From: Sinorhizobium sp. 6-70
GTDB lineage: Bacteria; Pseudomonadota; Alphaproteobacteria; Rhizobiales; Rhizobiaceae
NCBI RefSeq assembly: GCF_030124375.1
Contig: NZ_JASKLS010000017.1
Location: 62,001 to 126,000 of the forward strand
Direction of reading: 5' to 3'
Length of the DNA stretch: 64,000 bases
The stretch's first letter is position 1. Every line of letters starts with the position of its first letter. The notes beneath the pieces were generated by a model. The model was not told the origin of the DNA and did no database searches. It worked only from the letters and a program-made list of their open reading frames with translations. Below are positions 1 through 8,675 of the stretch, piece by piece. The translations under genes were made by a program, and so were the position numbers.

Positions 1-520
1 CGGCTTGCCGACCGTGCGGTTCGACGCAGAGACGCAGGTCCTTCTTCTCCGCGGCTGCCGCATAGTCCTTCCAGAAGGGGATGACGCGCTCGGACCATTG
101 CCATTCGAGGATCACCATCGCTTCCGGTGGCCAGGACGAAGTGATCCAGTTCGGGCAGCTGTCGGTCGACCCACCGGCCGGCAGACCGGACATCATGACG
201 ATGCGCCGGACTCCGAGCAGCGGCGCGAGATCCAGCGCGTCATAGACGAGCTTCATGTCTTTCGCTCCGCTCTCGCCCGGATGCAATTGGTTCCCGGAGC
301 AGTTGAGCGCGGAGATTTCGAGATTGCGGTCGCGCAGCATGCCGAGAAGCCGGTCGCGGGCCGTGCCGTTAGCAAGCAATTCGCCAATGTCGACATGCGG
401 CGCGTTCGACCAGCCGCCCAGACCGAATTCGACGCAAGCGAACCCGAGTTCCGCGGCGCGGTCCAGGCACGCTTCCAGCGAAAGCGCAGCGAAGCCGTCG
501 GTGTTCAGGCCGATTTTCAT
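1..520 (-). CDS. Sugar phosphate isomerase/epimerase family protein (3' end outside window)
   Basis: This reading frame is open from the ATG at 520 to the window edge, so only the first 173 residues are visible. It begins MKIGLNTDGFAALSLEAC, the first beta strand and helix of an AP-endonuclease-2-type TIM barrel, and has a GGAGG ribosome site a few bases upstream. The EPHG segment close to the window edge is typical of a metal-binding strand in this superfamily. The family isomerises or dehydrates sugars and inositol derivatives. The exact substrate cannot be read. It lies 29 bases downstream of a Gfo/Idh/MocA oxidoreductase on the same strand, the usual pairing in sugar or inositol catabolic operons. 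Confidence 0.85.
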   Translation of the reverse strand, partial: MKIGLNTDGFAALSLEACLDRAAELGFACVEFGLGGWSNAPHVDIGELLANGTARDRLLGMLRDRNLEISALNCSGNQLHPGESGAKDMKLVYDALDLAPLLGVRRIVMMSGLPAGGSTDSCPNWITSSWPPEAMVILEWQWSERVIPFWKDYAAAAEKKDLRLCVEPHGRQA

Positions 521-549
521 CTGATCCTCCCCATCGACGCGATGGCCGT

Positions 550-1722
550 TCAATCGGCATGCGAAATCTTCACCGCCGCACCGGTATCCGCTGCCGACTG
601 GATCGCATCGAGAATCTGCGCCGCGCGCAGGCCATCGAGCGTCGACCCGTTCTGCATGGGACGGTTTGCGGCGATCGCTTCGAGAAATTCGTGGATCATG
701 AACCCGAATACCTCGGCATAGCCGATCGCCACGCCGTCATGGGGAACGGGCAGCAATTCTGCATAGGGAAGGGCGGGGTTATTCGCGACCAGCGCAAAGG
801 GCGATTGTCCGCTGCCATCGAAGCGCGCGATTTCGTAATGGGCCGGCGTGCGGGAATTGTAACGCAGGGCACCCCTCGTGCCGGTGACCGAAAAGGAAAG
901 CGTGTTGCCCATGCCGACCGCCACCCGGCTCGCAAGAAACATGCCCTGGCAGCCGTTTTCGAAGCGCAGCAGGGCGGACATGACATCGTCGTTGTCGACG
1001 GGCCTGCTTTCGGTGCTGAGCGTAACCTTTTCGTGGCCGATGCTGGCGGCTGCGGGCAGAAAGCGTTCCTTGACGGAAATCGTACCGATGGCGCCTGCGA
1101 TCTCGGAGACTTCTCCACAGAGAAAGCGGGCCGTGTCGATGGCATGAGTCCCGACGTCGAGCAAGGCACCGGCACCGGCGCGGCTCTTCTCGTACCGCCA
1201 GCTGTGCGGCAGGTCGGGATCGGCGGCATATTCGCTTTCGTACTGGACGAGAAGGTTGACGAGATCGCCGATTTCTCCGGCCGCGATGATGTCGCGTATC
1301 GCCGCAACGGCCGGAATGCGTCGGTAGTTGAAGACCGTTGCGGAGACGACCGGCGACACGATCGCGGCGCGATGGATGCGCAACGCCTCCTCGGCATTGA
1401 GGGCGAGCGGCTTTTCGCAGAGGACGTGCTTTCCCGCGGCAATCGCCGCGAGCGTCACCTCCGCATGCAGCGCATTCGGCAAGCAGACACTGACGATGCC
1501 GATTTCGGGATCGGCAATAACCGCGTTGAGGTTGGTTTCCGTCTTTTCGAAGCCCCAGGTCGCGGCGAGGCGGCCGGCGAGCGCCTCGTTGCCGTCGCAG
1601 GCCGTTGCAAGACGAATGCCGGCGATGCGGTCCTCGAAGCGCGGCAGGTTCGTTCGGTAGCCGAACGCGTGCGCGGCACCGATCATGCCGGCACCGATGA
1701 CGGCGATGGCGTTCCCCTTCAT
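550..1722 (-). CDS. Gfo/Idh/MocA family NAD(P)-dependent oxidoreductase
   Basis: The protein has 390 residues when started at the ATG at 1722, which follows a GGGAGGAG ribosome site; a further in-frame start 12 codons upstream lacks one. Residues 1-120 form a Rossmann fold with GAGMIG at 10-15 and the family motif EKP at 103-105. The second domain has the catalytic-type D-x-G-x-H pattern (D189, H193). Members oxidise sugars, inositols or their derivatives in the cytoplasm. The downstream isomerase/epimerase suggests both act on one carbohydrate. No transporter is visible, so the substrate remains unknown. Confidence 0.9.
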   Translation of the reverse strand: MKGNAIAVIGAGMIGAAHAFGYRTNLPRFEDRIAGIRLATACDGNEALAGRLAATWGFEKTETNLNAVIADPEIGIVSVCLPNALHAEVTLAAIAAGKHVLCEKPLALNAEEALRIHRAAIVSPVVSATVFNYRRIPAVAAIRDIIAAGEIGDLVNLLVQYESEYAADPDLPHSWRYEKSRAGAGALLDVGTHAIDTARFLCGEVSEIAGAIGTISVKERFLPAAASIGHEKVTLSTESRPVDNDDVMSALLRFENGCQGMFLASRVAVGMGNTLSFSVTGTRGALRYNSRTPAHYEIARFDGSGQSPFALVANNPALPYAELLPVPHDGVAIGYAEVFGFMIHEFLEAIAANRPMQNGSTLDGLRAAQILDAIQSAADTGAAVKISHAD

Positions 1723-1828
1723 GTTCTCCTCCCGAGAAGAGATGCAGCAGAACCGCACGATCAGCGTATGAGAGCGCCGCGATCACGTCAATCAAAGCCC
1801 GTTCGATACGAAGCCGCGCAGATGGCGG

Positions 1829-3202
1829 TCACGTCGCAAAGGGCGGTGCCGGTCGGGCGAAATCCGGGTTGAGCGGCGGCAGGGCCGCGGATCTCGCGGT
1901 TTCGCTTGGACCGGAGCGCAGCCAGTTCCGGCGGGCGGTCCTCAGCCCGTTTCGCAGCGCTCCGAAATCAGCCTTCGTCCGATCGCCGGACGGCTTGCCG
2001 TAGAGTGCCCTTTGGTGCTCGGCGAAGAGGCGCTGCGTCGCCGCATCCGCGAAGCGGTCGAGCCAGCGGGAAAGCGGGACGTTGCCGGACTTTCGTGACC
2101 AGGCGTCGAGCGTTTGGCTGAGGCGTGTGAGATCGTGGTCCCGGCAAGCCTGTTCGATGCGACGGAAATATTCCCGTTCCGAGTCGAGCCGGCGGCGATG
2201 CCAGGCTTCGCCCCAGGACTCCGCGCGGCTGAGCAAGCGGGCGGCCAGCCAGATGAGTAGGGCAGCGACAATTGTCGCGGCGCCGACGCCGGCCCACAAG
2301 CGCCAATCGAATGGGGGCTTCTGCGGCACCGGTGCCGGCGGGCCAAGCCCCGTGTCGACCGTCGGCGCGGCGGCGACGGTCACCGCGACCATCGACGCTT
2401 CCGCCTGCTCGATGTTTCCGGTCTGAGGATCGAACCATTCGATGTCGATCGCCGGGAGCCGATAGGATCCGGCTTGCGCGAAGACATAGGTTGCGGTGTC
2501 CTTGCGAACCCCGGCCACGGGCTCGCCCCGGGGCGTTCGTTCCTCCGAAAGCGCCGGGTCGTGGGCATAGACCCGAGCGCCCGCCGGCGATCCGAAGTTC
2601 GGTTCCGGAATCATCATGGCATCGAGCCCCTCGGCGCGGACCGTGATCGTTCTCACCAGCGCATCGCCCGCGTGCAGGCCGCTCGCATCACGGTCGAGCG
2701 CCTGGTCGACCGTGACCTTCACAGCGGTCACGCCGGCCTTTCCGTCGGCGGTGCCAGGCGCGGCCTCGACGGTAAACTTGAGCGGCGGGAGCGTGACCTT
2801 GCCCTCGGTGAGCCGGCCCGGCACGGCGGCATAACCGAAGGGAATTTCGGCCGGCGGCAAGGTGTAGTCGCCGGCGGTCTGAGGCGTCACGACATAGCTC
2901 TTGCGGATGCCCGAAACGCTCTCGCCGTTCACGGTTTCGTTGAGGTTTACGCCGCTTCCGTCAGGGATCGTCACCACGGCGCCGGAAAGATCGAATAGGG
3001 GAAACTGCGGCGGGGTCATGAAGTAGTTGGGAACGAAGACATCGACGTCGATATGAACTTCCTGGCCGGTATAGAGCGTACCTTTCGTCGCAAGCGTCGC
3101 GCGGGCGAAGGGATCGGCGGCGGAGGCAAGACTCGCGGGCACCAGCCAGCAGGCGAGCAGGACGAGCGCGAAAGCGAAGAAGCCTGTCACGGGCCGGATC
3201 AT
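1829..3202 (-). CDS. batD: BatD-like membrane protein
   Basis: The 457-residue product has a signal peptide (residues 1-28, hydrophobic core followed by ASAAD), an extracytoplasmic region of tandem beta-sandwich type, and a single membrane segment after a proline-rich stretch (WAGVGAATIVAALLIW). The cytoplasmic tail is basic. This matches BatD proteins, which accompany the BatA/BatB von Willebrand factor A (VWA) proteins. The biochemical role is not settled; the family name came from aerotolerance in Bacteroides. Its ATG overlaps the stop codon of the batB-like gene (ATGA), so the two are translationally coupled. It is the last gene of the moxR operon. Confidence 0.82.
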   Translation of the reverse strand: MIRPVTGFFAFALVLLACWLVPASLASAADPFARATLATKGTLYTGQEVHIDVDVFVPNYFMTPPQFPLFDLSGAVVTIPDGSGVNLNETVNGESVSGIRKSYVVTPQTAGDYTLPPAEIPFGYAAVPGRLTEGKVTLPPLKFTVEAAPGTADGKAGVTAVKVTVDQALDRDASGLHAGDALVRTITVRAEGLDAMMIPEPNFGSPAGARVYAHDPALSEERTPRGEPVAGVRKDTATYVFAQAGSYRLPAIDIEWFDPQTGNIEQAEASMVAVTVAAAPTVDTGLGPPAPVPQKPPFDWRLWAGVGAATIVAALLIWLAARLLSRAESWGEAWHRRRLDSEREYFRRIEQACRDHDLTRLSQTLDAWSRKSGNVPLSRWLDRFADAATQRLFAEHQRALYGKPSGDRTKADFGALRNGLRTARRNWLRSGPSETARSAALPPLNPDFARPAPPFAT

Positions 3203-4767
3203 GGCACGTCCTCCCTGGCCTCGATCGCGAACTTTCGAGCAAGCAGATCGGCTGGCGACACCTGGATGTTGCGCATCCACATGTCAGCGGTCTGCTCGCC
3301 AGCCTGGACAGTGCCTTCCTTGCCTTTCTCTCCCTTCTCGTCGATCTGGACCTGATCGGGAGGAAGGTCAGCGCCCTGTTCTTGCTGCTCCTCCTCTTCC
3401 TGCTTCTCCTTTGCCTTGTTCCGCTTTTCGGCGAGCGCCAGATTTGCCTTTGCCTCCGCCCAATCGCGGCGCAGCTTCAGGGCCTGCCCGTAGGCCGCGA
3501 CCGCCTCTTTCGGCTTGTCGAGATGCATCAGTGCATTGCCCTGATTGTAATAGCTTTCGGCTGTGTCTTTCTGCGCAAAGGCGTCGATCGCGTCCTGGAA
3601 GCGCCCGGCGCGGTAGAGCGCGACGCCGCGCCAGGCAGGATCGGCGAAGTGCTCAGCAGCATCCTGGAAGTCTCCGCGTTCGAAGGCGCGCCGGCCCTGT
3701 TGGTCCGGCGTGAACCACAGGTCGCTGAAGTCGGCAGCGTCCGCCTTGCCGCCAGCAAGCGCCATACCCGCGACGAGCAGGAAGCCGGCCCAGCGTACCG
3801 TCCAGCCGCGCCGGAACCAGAGCGCAGCGAAAAGAGCGATCGGGATCGTCAGCCACCAGCCGGCGTCGCGCCAGCGGGTCTGTCCTTCCGCCACTTTCTG
3901 CGCGAAGGCAGACTGGATGCGGCGGGCGATCCAGCGGACATCGCTGTCGTCGGGGGTCGCGGTCGCAACCTGAACTCTCGAGCCATTCTGCAGCGCCTTG
4001 AGTGCATCGATATCGAGGCGCGCGTGGACGCGCGCGCCGGACGCATCGGTGAGGTAACCACCGTCGGCCGTCTTTACCGGCCCGCCTTCCGCCGTGCCGA
4101 TCCCGAGCACCATCAGATCGTTGCGGCCCTTGTATTGTTCGAAAGCCGGAAACGCCTTGCGTTCGACGCCGTCGGTCAAAAAGAGGATGGTGCCGGGAAC
4201 GGTCTCGTTGGCAAGGCCGGCTTCGACGGCTTGAAGCGCCTTCGCCGTATCCTTGCCCTCCACCGGCATGATGCCCGGAGAAAGTGCAGCGATATAGGTC
4301 CTTACAAGCGCGGCGTCGTCGGTCAAAGGCAGCACCATGTGAGCCGAACCGGCATAGGCGAAGAGCGCCGTGCGCGCGCCCCTTCTGAGGTCAAGAATGT
4401 CCCGCACTTTCAGCTTTGCGCGTTCAAGCCGCGTCGGCGACACATCCGTCGCGTTCATCGTTGCGGTGAGATCGATGGCGATCGCAAGTGGCGCCGTATC
4501 CTCGACGAAAGGCGGGCGTTCGCGCTCCCAGGTCGGGCCGGCCGCCGCAATTGCAGCGACGGCGATCAGCGCGGCGGTCAGATGTACAGGGCGAAAGCGA
4601 TGCGAGCCGCCGCGGTCGATCAACAGGTGGCCGAGCAGGTGCGGCGCAATCATGCCTTCCCAGCGCGAGCGGATATCGGTACGGCGGCCGATCAGCCGGA
4701 CGAGGAGCGGCGCCGCAAGCAGGGCGAGAAGCCACCAGGGTCTGAGGAAATGGACGTCCGCGATCAT
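3199..4767 (-). CDS. batB: BatB-like VWA protein with C-terminal TPR (BatB/BatC fusion)
   Basis: The 522-residue protein starts with IADVHFLRPWWLLAL, has two N-terminal membrane segments, a VWA domain (about 85-300), another membrane segment near 320, a tetratricopeptide region (about 370-450), and a charged Glu/Lys/Gln-rich tail. The TPR part matches the separate BatC protein of other bacteria, so this is a BatB-BatC fusion. The metal-ion-dependent adhesion motif reads D99-L-T101-A-T103, with threonines where the companion batA product has serines. The start at 4767 overlaps the batA stop (ATGA), and the end overlaps batD. Confidence 0.85.
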   Translation of the reverse strand: MIADVHFLRPWWLLALLAAPLLVRLIGRRTDIRSRWEGMIAPHLLGHLLIDRGGSHRFRPVHLTAALIAVAAIAAAGPTWERERPPFVEDTAPLAIAIDLTATMNATDVSPTRLERAKLKVRDILDLRRGARTALFAYAGSAHMVLPLTDDAALVRTYIAALSPGIMPVEGKDTAKALQAVEAGLANETVPGTILFLTDGVERKAFPAFEQYKGRNDLMVLGIGTAEGGPVKTADGGYLTDASGARVHARLDIDALKALQNGSRVQVATATPDDSDVRWIARRIQSAFAQKVAEGQTRWRDAGWWLTIPIALFAALWFRRGWTVRWAGFLLVAGMALAGGKADAADFSDLWFTPDQQGRRAFERGDFQDAAEHFADPAWRGVALYRAGRFQDAIDAFAQKDTAESYYNQGNALMHLDKPKEAVAAYGQALKLRRDWAEAKANLALAEKRNKAKEKQEEEEQQEQGADLPPDQVQIDEKGEKGKEGTVQAGEQTADMWMRNIQVSPADLLARKFAIEAREDVP

Positions 4768-5768
4768 CTGCCGACCTCGCTTTCCCGACGCGCTGCACCG
4801 CCCGACGAAAGCAGCCACATGATGGCGTGATAGGCGACGACGATGATGAGTGATGCGCCCAGGGGATAGTAGAACAGTTCGATGCGCGGACGCCAGGAAA
4901 GCGTCTTCTGGTTTGCCGGCGTCAACTGGTCGAGCAGCCCGTAAATGGTTTCGAGCCCGACCTGATCCTGTCCGAAGAAGTAGTGGCCGCCGGTCTTCGT
5001 GGCGATCTGCTGGAGCACGGTGGTGTCGAGCTTCTGCTCGCCCTCCGCATTTGGATCGCCGATCCCGACCGCATGGATGGTGATGCGGCGTTCGCCGGCG
5101 ATGTCGGCCGCCTTGTCCGGCGGCATCTTGCTGGCGGTATCGTTGCCATCGGTCAAGACGATGAGAACCTTGTCGGGTGCTTCGCTCTGGTCGAACATCT
5201 TGATGGCAAGGCCGATGGCGTCGCCGAGCGCCGTGCGGGGCCCGGCCATGCCGGGCAGGCTATCGGCGAGTATCGCCTCGACCGTCTGGTGGTCGAGCGT
5301 GAAGGGCACGAGCGGATAGGGGGCATCGCCAAAGGCGATGAGGCCAAGGCGATCGCTCGGCCTGCGGCCGATGAAGTCGGCGACCACCTTGTGAACCGCA
5401 TCGACGCGGGCCTCAAGGTTTCCGTCGGGATCGCGGAAATCGCGCGTGTCCATCGACTGGGAGAGGTCGATGGCAAGCATGAGATCGCGCTGCGGCTCGG
5501 TCTTCTCGATCGGCTGCTCGATGAATTGCGGGCGTGCCAGCGCCAGCACGATCAACCCCCAGCAAACCGGTGCGATAAGCTTCTGCCCGAGATTGGATCG
5601 CGGCACCACCGAACCTTCCGTCGCGCCGACACCAGCCGCATCTGTGATATCCTTGAAAAAGGGGATGCGGACGGCCGGCGTGTGCTCACGATAGGGCGGG
5701 AGAAGCCACCAGACGAGGAACGGCAGCGCTAGAAGAAAAAGCAGCCAGGGATGGTCAAGCACGTACAT
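4764..5768 (-). CDS. batA: BatA-like VWA membrane protein
   Basis: This 334-residue protein has N-terminal membrane segments (LDHPWLLFLLALPFLVWW and a second near 65-80), a VWA domain with an intact metal-binding DxSxS motif (D101, S103, S105), and a C-terminal membrane helix. VWA proteins of this type partner with MoxR AAA+ ATPases in envelope complex assembly or maturation. The target is not identifiable from sequence. The start overlaps the end of the DUF4381 gene by 14 bases, and the stop overlaps the batB start, so all are probably co-translated. Confidence 0.88.
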   Translation of the reverse strand: MYVLDHPWLLFLLALPFLVWWLLPPYREHTPAVRIPFFKDITDAAGVGATEGSVVPRSNLGQKLIAPVCWGLIVLALARPQFIEQPIEKTEPQRDLMLAIDLSQSMDTRDFRDPDGNLEARVDAVHKVVADFIGRRPSDRLGLIAFGDAPYPLVPFTLDHQTVEAILADSLPGMAGPRTALGDAIGLAIKMFDQSEAPDKVLIVLTDGNDTASKMPPDKAADIAGERRITIHAVGIGDPNAEGEQKLDTTVLQQIATKTGGHYFFGQDQVGLETIYGLLDQLTPANQKTLSWRPRIELFYYPLGASLIIVVAYHAIMWLLSSGGAARRESEVGR

Positions 5769-6285
5769 CGTGACCCTCGATCCATTGCCGGGCCGCTGCC
5801 GCTAAGGCTCTCGCGCTCTTCTCGTCGGTCAGCCGCAACGCGTCCTCGCCGCGATATTCGGCCTCCTCGAAGAAGCGGGCGAATTCGGGCGAAAGGCGAG
5901 TTCCGCCCGAGCGCGCGGCGAGAAAACCGACCCAAAGGGGTCCATTGAGATCCGCGACGGTTTCGCGCGGCCAGGCGACGAGCGCCACGCGTTTCAAAAG
6001 CGGAGGCAACTGGGCGAGCGCCATGCCGCGCGTCGCGTGGTCAACAAGATACTGTTCGATCCCGGCAAGCTCGGAAAGCGCCTCGCGGCGATAGCGATTG
6101 GTGGCGCGACGGCGCAGCCACAGCCATAACGCCACGGCGACAGCCGCGAGAAGGATGGCGCCAAGCACCGCCCAACCCCATGTCTGCGGCAGCATTGAGA
6201 CCGGTGCCGGCAGCGCGACGTCCGCCAAGGCCCGCAACGTTGCTGCCAGTGCAGGATCGGTTGTAGCGGGGGCGGCCGGTTCCAT
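5755..6285 (-). CDS. DUF4381 domain protein
   Basis: The 176-residue protein has one membrane helix (about 36-57, tryptophan- and alanine-rich) followed by a basic WLRRRATNRYRREAL stretch and a soluble cytoplasmic domain. This is the layout of DUF4381 proteins, which occur only in MoxR/DUF58/VWA operons and have no known enzymatic activity. The start at 6285 was chosen because GGAGG lies about nine bases upstream and only two bases separate it from the preceding stop. An upstream in-frame ATG at 6309 would lie inside the previous gene. Confidence 0.8.
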   Translation of the reverse strand: MEPAAPATTDPALAATLRALADVALPAPVSMLPQTWGWAVLGAILLAAVAVALWLWLRRRATNRYRREALSELAGIEQYLVDHATRGMALAQLPPLLKRVALVAWPRETVADLNGPLWVGFLAARSGGTRLSPEFARFFEEAEYRGEDALRLTDEKSARALAAAARQWIEGHDVRA

Positions 6286-6287
6286 CG

Positions 6288-7283
6288 CTATCGCCTCCTT
6301 TGCCGCCATCCGAGCTGCCCCAGAAGACGGCGGAGCTGCGGCGCGACGTCCTCGGCGGCCGAGAGCGGCAGCATCGGTAGGCCCATTTCCTGCTGCCAGG
6401 CGCGGAGCGCCCGGCCGCGCTTGCGGGCGAAGCTGTCGATCGCTTCGCGCACGTTGCCGCGGCCGAGCTGCAGCTCTGCCTGAAGCGCGCCGCCGCTGAC
6501 GACGAGGTCTCCCTTGCGTGGCAATTCGAGCAGGAACGGATCGTAGATCAGAATGACGACGACATCGTTGTGCATCGACAGATTGAGCAGCGTCTCGCGC
6601 GTGTCGAGGCCATAACCGTCGAAGTCGCTGATCACGATGAGGAGGTGATCGTGCTTGGCGATGGCGGCGACGGTCGAAAGAACGAGATCGAGTTGGTCCG
6701 CTCCCCGGGCAGTTTCGGACGCAGCGTGAAGCGAGGTGTTGTGCCTGGCGATCGCGTTCGCAAAGCGGATGACGGCCTCGCGGCTGCGATGCGGGCGGAT
6801 CTCGTCGACTGCTTCGTCGCCGAAGACGAAGCCACCGACGCGGTCGCCAAGCGCCATGACGCGCCAGGCGCAAAGCGCCGCGGTCTGTGCCGCCGCCACG
6901 GATTTCATCGCGCGGCGACTGCCGAAGAACATGTTCATTCGCTGGTCGACGACGATCAGCGCCGGCCGGTCCTTCTCCTCGTCGTAGACACGGACGGCCG
7001 GCCTGCCGGTGCGCGCCGTCACGCGCCAGTCGATCGTGCGGATGTCGTCGCCGGGCAGATAGTCGCGCAACTCCTCGAAAGAGAGGCCGCGCCCGCGCAT
7101 GCGCGATTCATGACGCCCGGCGAGCAGGCGGCGGACAGGTGCCTTGCGCAGGAACGCCAGATCGCAGGCGGTCGCTTCCAGTCCGATCAGTTCTTCGACA
7201 GAGGTATAGACGCCCGAACCCGCTTCGCTGCGCGTCCGCGTGATGCCTTTCGATCGGGCAAAGGCCGGTATGGATATGCCCAT
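6288..7283 (-). CDS. DUF58 domain-containing protein
   Basis: The 331-residue protein carries the DUF58 signature near residues 68-95 (RGLSFEELRDYLPGDDIR, then TIDWRVTAR), followed by a VWA-like fold. No membrane segment precedes the domain, so this is the soluble form. DUF58 proteins are regular partners of MoxR ATPases and are thought to act as adaptors to VWA proteins. It is the second gene of the operon, 182 bases after moxR, and that gap is filled by palindromic repeat modules. Confidence 0.88.
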   Translation of the reverse strand: MGISIPAFARSKGITRTRSEAGSGVYTSVEELIGLEATACDLAFLRKAPVRRLLAGRHESRMRGRGLSFEELRDYLPGDDIRTIDWRVTARTGRPAVRVYDEEKDRPALIVVDQRMNMFFGSRRAMKSVAAAQTAALCAWRVMALGDRVGGFVFGDEAVDEIRPHRSREAVIRFANAIARHNTSLHAASETARGADQLDLVLSTVAAIAKHDHLLIVISDFDGYGLDTRETLLNLSMHNDVVVILIYDPFLLELPRKGDLVVSGGALQAELQLGRGNVREAIDSFARKRGRALRAWQQEMGLPMLPLSAAEDVAPQLRRLLGQLGWRQRRR

Positions 7284-7318
7284 CGCAAGTCTCCATCCTG
7301 GATCACGTTAAGTCAGGG

Positions 7319-7465
7319 CGGGATGCGGGCGGAAAACCGCACGCACTTTTCCTCATCCCGCTCTACAGCGCCGCGCGTCCTTCAGGACGCACAAAGGACG
7401 CTGTAAGTCTTTGAATCTACGCATCGTGCTTTCCGAAAATCGATTCCGATTTTCGGGCCGATGCG
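7319..7465. repeat. Three-module rhizobial intergenic palindromic mosaic
   Basis: Three abutting palindromic modules fill the moxR-DUF58 gap. Module 1 (7319-7364) has ends GCGGGATG and CATCCCGC and is a reverse-oriented relative of the elements at 58501-58546 and 59101-59141. Module 2 (7364-7405) has ends TACAGCG and CGCTGTA with an inner GCGTCC-TTCA-GGACGC hairpin. Module 3 (7420-7465) has ends CGCATCG and CGATGCG around CCGAAAATCG-ATT-CCGATTTTCGG and abuts the moxR stop codon. Such mosaics are common between rhizobial genes. As RNA they would form strong hairpins that could damp expression of the downstream genes. Confidence 0.8.
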
Positions 7466-8437
7466 CTAAGCCACCGCCACCTGCTCGACGATCCTGTCGA
7501 TGACCTGGTTGGCGGAAATGCCGCCGGCATGCGCCTCGTAGGAGAGCACGAGGCGGTGCCGGAATACGTCGTGGACGGTCGCCTGCACATCGTCGGGCGT
7601 GACGAAGTCGCGTCCCTTCAGCCAGGCATGCGCGCGTGACACCTTGTCGAGGCCGATGACGCCGCGCGGGCTGACACCCACCTGGATCCATTTGCCAAGC
7701 TCGTTGTCGAGCTTGTCCGGATAGCGCGTCGCCATCACCAGTGCGACGATGTAGTTTTCGATCGCCTCCGACACCGTGACGGCGGCAATCTCTTCGCGGG
7801 CGGCGAAGACTGCATTCTGCGCGAGCTTCTCGGCCGCGTGGCCGTCGGCTCCTGTCGCGGTCTCCTCGGAACGCACGAGCCGCATGATGTCGGCTTCCGA
7901 CTTCGCGTCCGGATAGTCGACCTGCACATGCATCAGGAAGCGGTCGAGCTGCGCTTCGGGGAGCGGATAGGTCCCCTCCTGCTCGATCGGGTTCTGGGTC
8001 GCCATCACCAGGAAGAGATCGGGGAGGCCATGGCTCTTGCCGCCGACGGTGACCTGCCGCTCCTCCATCGCTTCGAGCAGCGCCGATTGCACCTTCGCCG
8101 GCGCGCGATTGACCTCGTCGGCAAGCACCAGGTTGGCGAAGACCGGTCCCTCCTGGAAGCGGAACTCTCCTTTGCCGCCTTCGGTGAAATAGACCTCGGA
8201 GCCGGTGATGTCGGCCGGCAAGAGGTCGGGTGTGAACTGGATGCGCGACAGCCTGGCGTCGAGGTTCTTCGCCATGCTCTTGATGGCGCGTGTCTTGGCG
8301 AGGCCAGGCAATCCTTCGACGAGCAGGTGACCGTTGCTGATGAGACCGAGCAGCAGACGCTCGATCATGCCCTGCTGGCCGACGATCGCCGCGCCGATCC
8401 GCTTGCCGAGTTGCTCGATGTCGTCGCGCGCACCCAT
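7466..8437 (-). CDS. moxR: MoxR family AAA+ ATPase
   Basis: The 323-residue protein contains Walker A (GLPGLAKT, 42-49), Walker B (LVLADE, D107/E108), a sensor-1 segment (MATQNP, 145-150) and the small C-terminal helical lid. These define a MoxR-type AAA+ chaperone. It probably hydrolyses ATP to drive assembly or metal insertion in a partner, together with the downstream DUF58 and VWA proteins. The start at 8437 follows AAGGGG about 11 bases upstream. It heads the leftward operon and is divergent from the formylglycine-generating enzyme gene. Confidence 0.93.
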   Translation of the reverse strand: MGARDDIEQLGKRIGAAIVGQQGMIERLLLGLISNGHLLVEGLPGLAKTRAIKSMAKNLDARLSRIQFTPDLLPADITGSEVYFTEGGKGEFRFQEGPVFANLVLADEVNRAPAKVQSALLEAMEERQVTVGGKSHGLPDLFLVMATQNPIEQEGTYPLPEAQLDRFLMHVQVDYPDAKSEADIMRLVRSEETATGADGHAAEKLAQNAVFAAREEIAAVTVSEAIENYIVALVMATRYPDKLDNELGKWIQVGVSPRGVIGLDKVSRAHAWLKGRDFVTPDDVQATVHDVFRHRLVLSYEAHAGGISANQVIDRIVEQVAVA

Positions 8438-8520
8438 CAGACCATGCCCCTTCGTCCAATTGCGACCGGTTTTGCTTGCATTATCATAGAGCTTAGCGAG
8501 CCGGGAACGGATCGGAAGAA

Positions 8521-8537
8521 CGTAACAGTAACGAAGG
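8521..8537. promoter_or_regulatory. Candidate operator, GTAAC-N-GTAAC site A
   Basis: The site reads CGTAACAGTAACGAAGG. It contains two GTAAC half-sites in tandem at six-base spacing and lies between the divergent moxR and formylglycine-generating enzyme genes. Together with site B at 8582-8598 it forms an imperfect inverted repeat (14 of 17 positions). The binding protein is unknown. Confidence 0.45.
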
Positions 8538-8581
8538 CCGGGGGAACGTTCAATTTTGGGCGTTTGGTCAGTCGCTCCGGA

Positions 8582-8598
8582 CCTTCGTAACCGTAACG
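8582..8598. promoter_or_regulatory. Candidate operator, GTAAC-N-GTAAC site B
   Basis: The site reads CCTTCGTAACCGTAACG and continues with TACTT. It lies 77 bases before the formylglycine-generating enzyme start. The 17-base core GTAACCGTAACGTACTT matches the element at 10836-10852 at 15 positions, the two differences both being A/T exchanges at the centre of a half-site. Confidence 0.45.
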
Positions 8599-8675
8599 TA
8601 CTTGGAGGGCAGAGGATCGCGCCTAGAGTAGGTGGCGAGGTCGGACTGTGTGACGCAAGGTCGATGAGGTGACGC

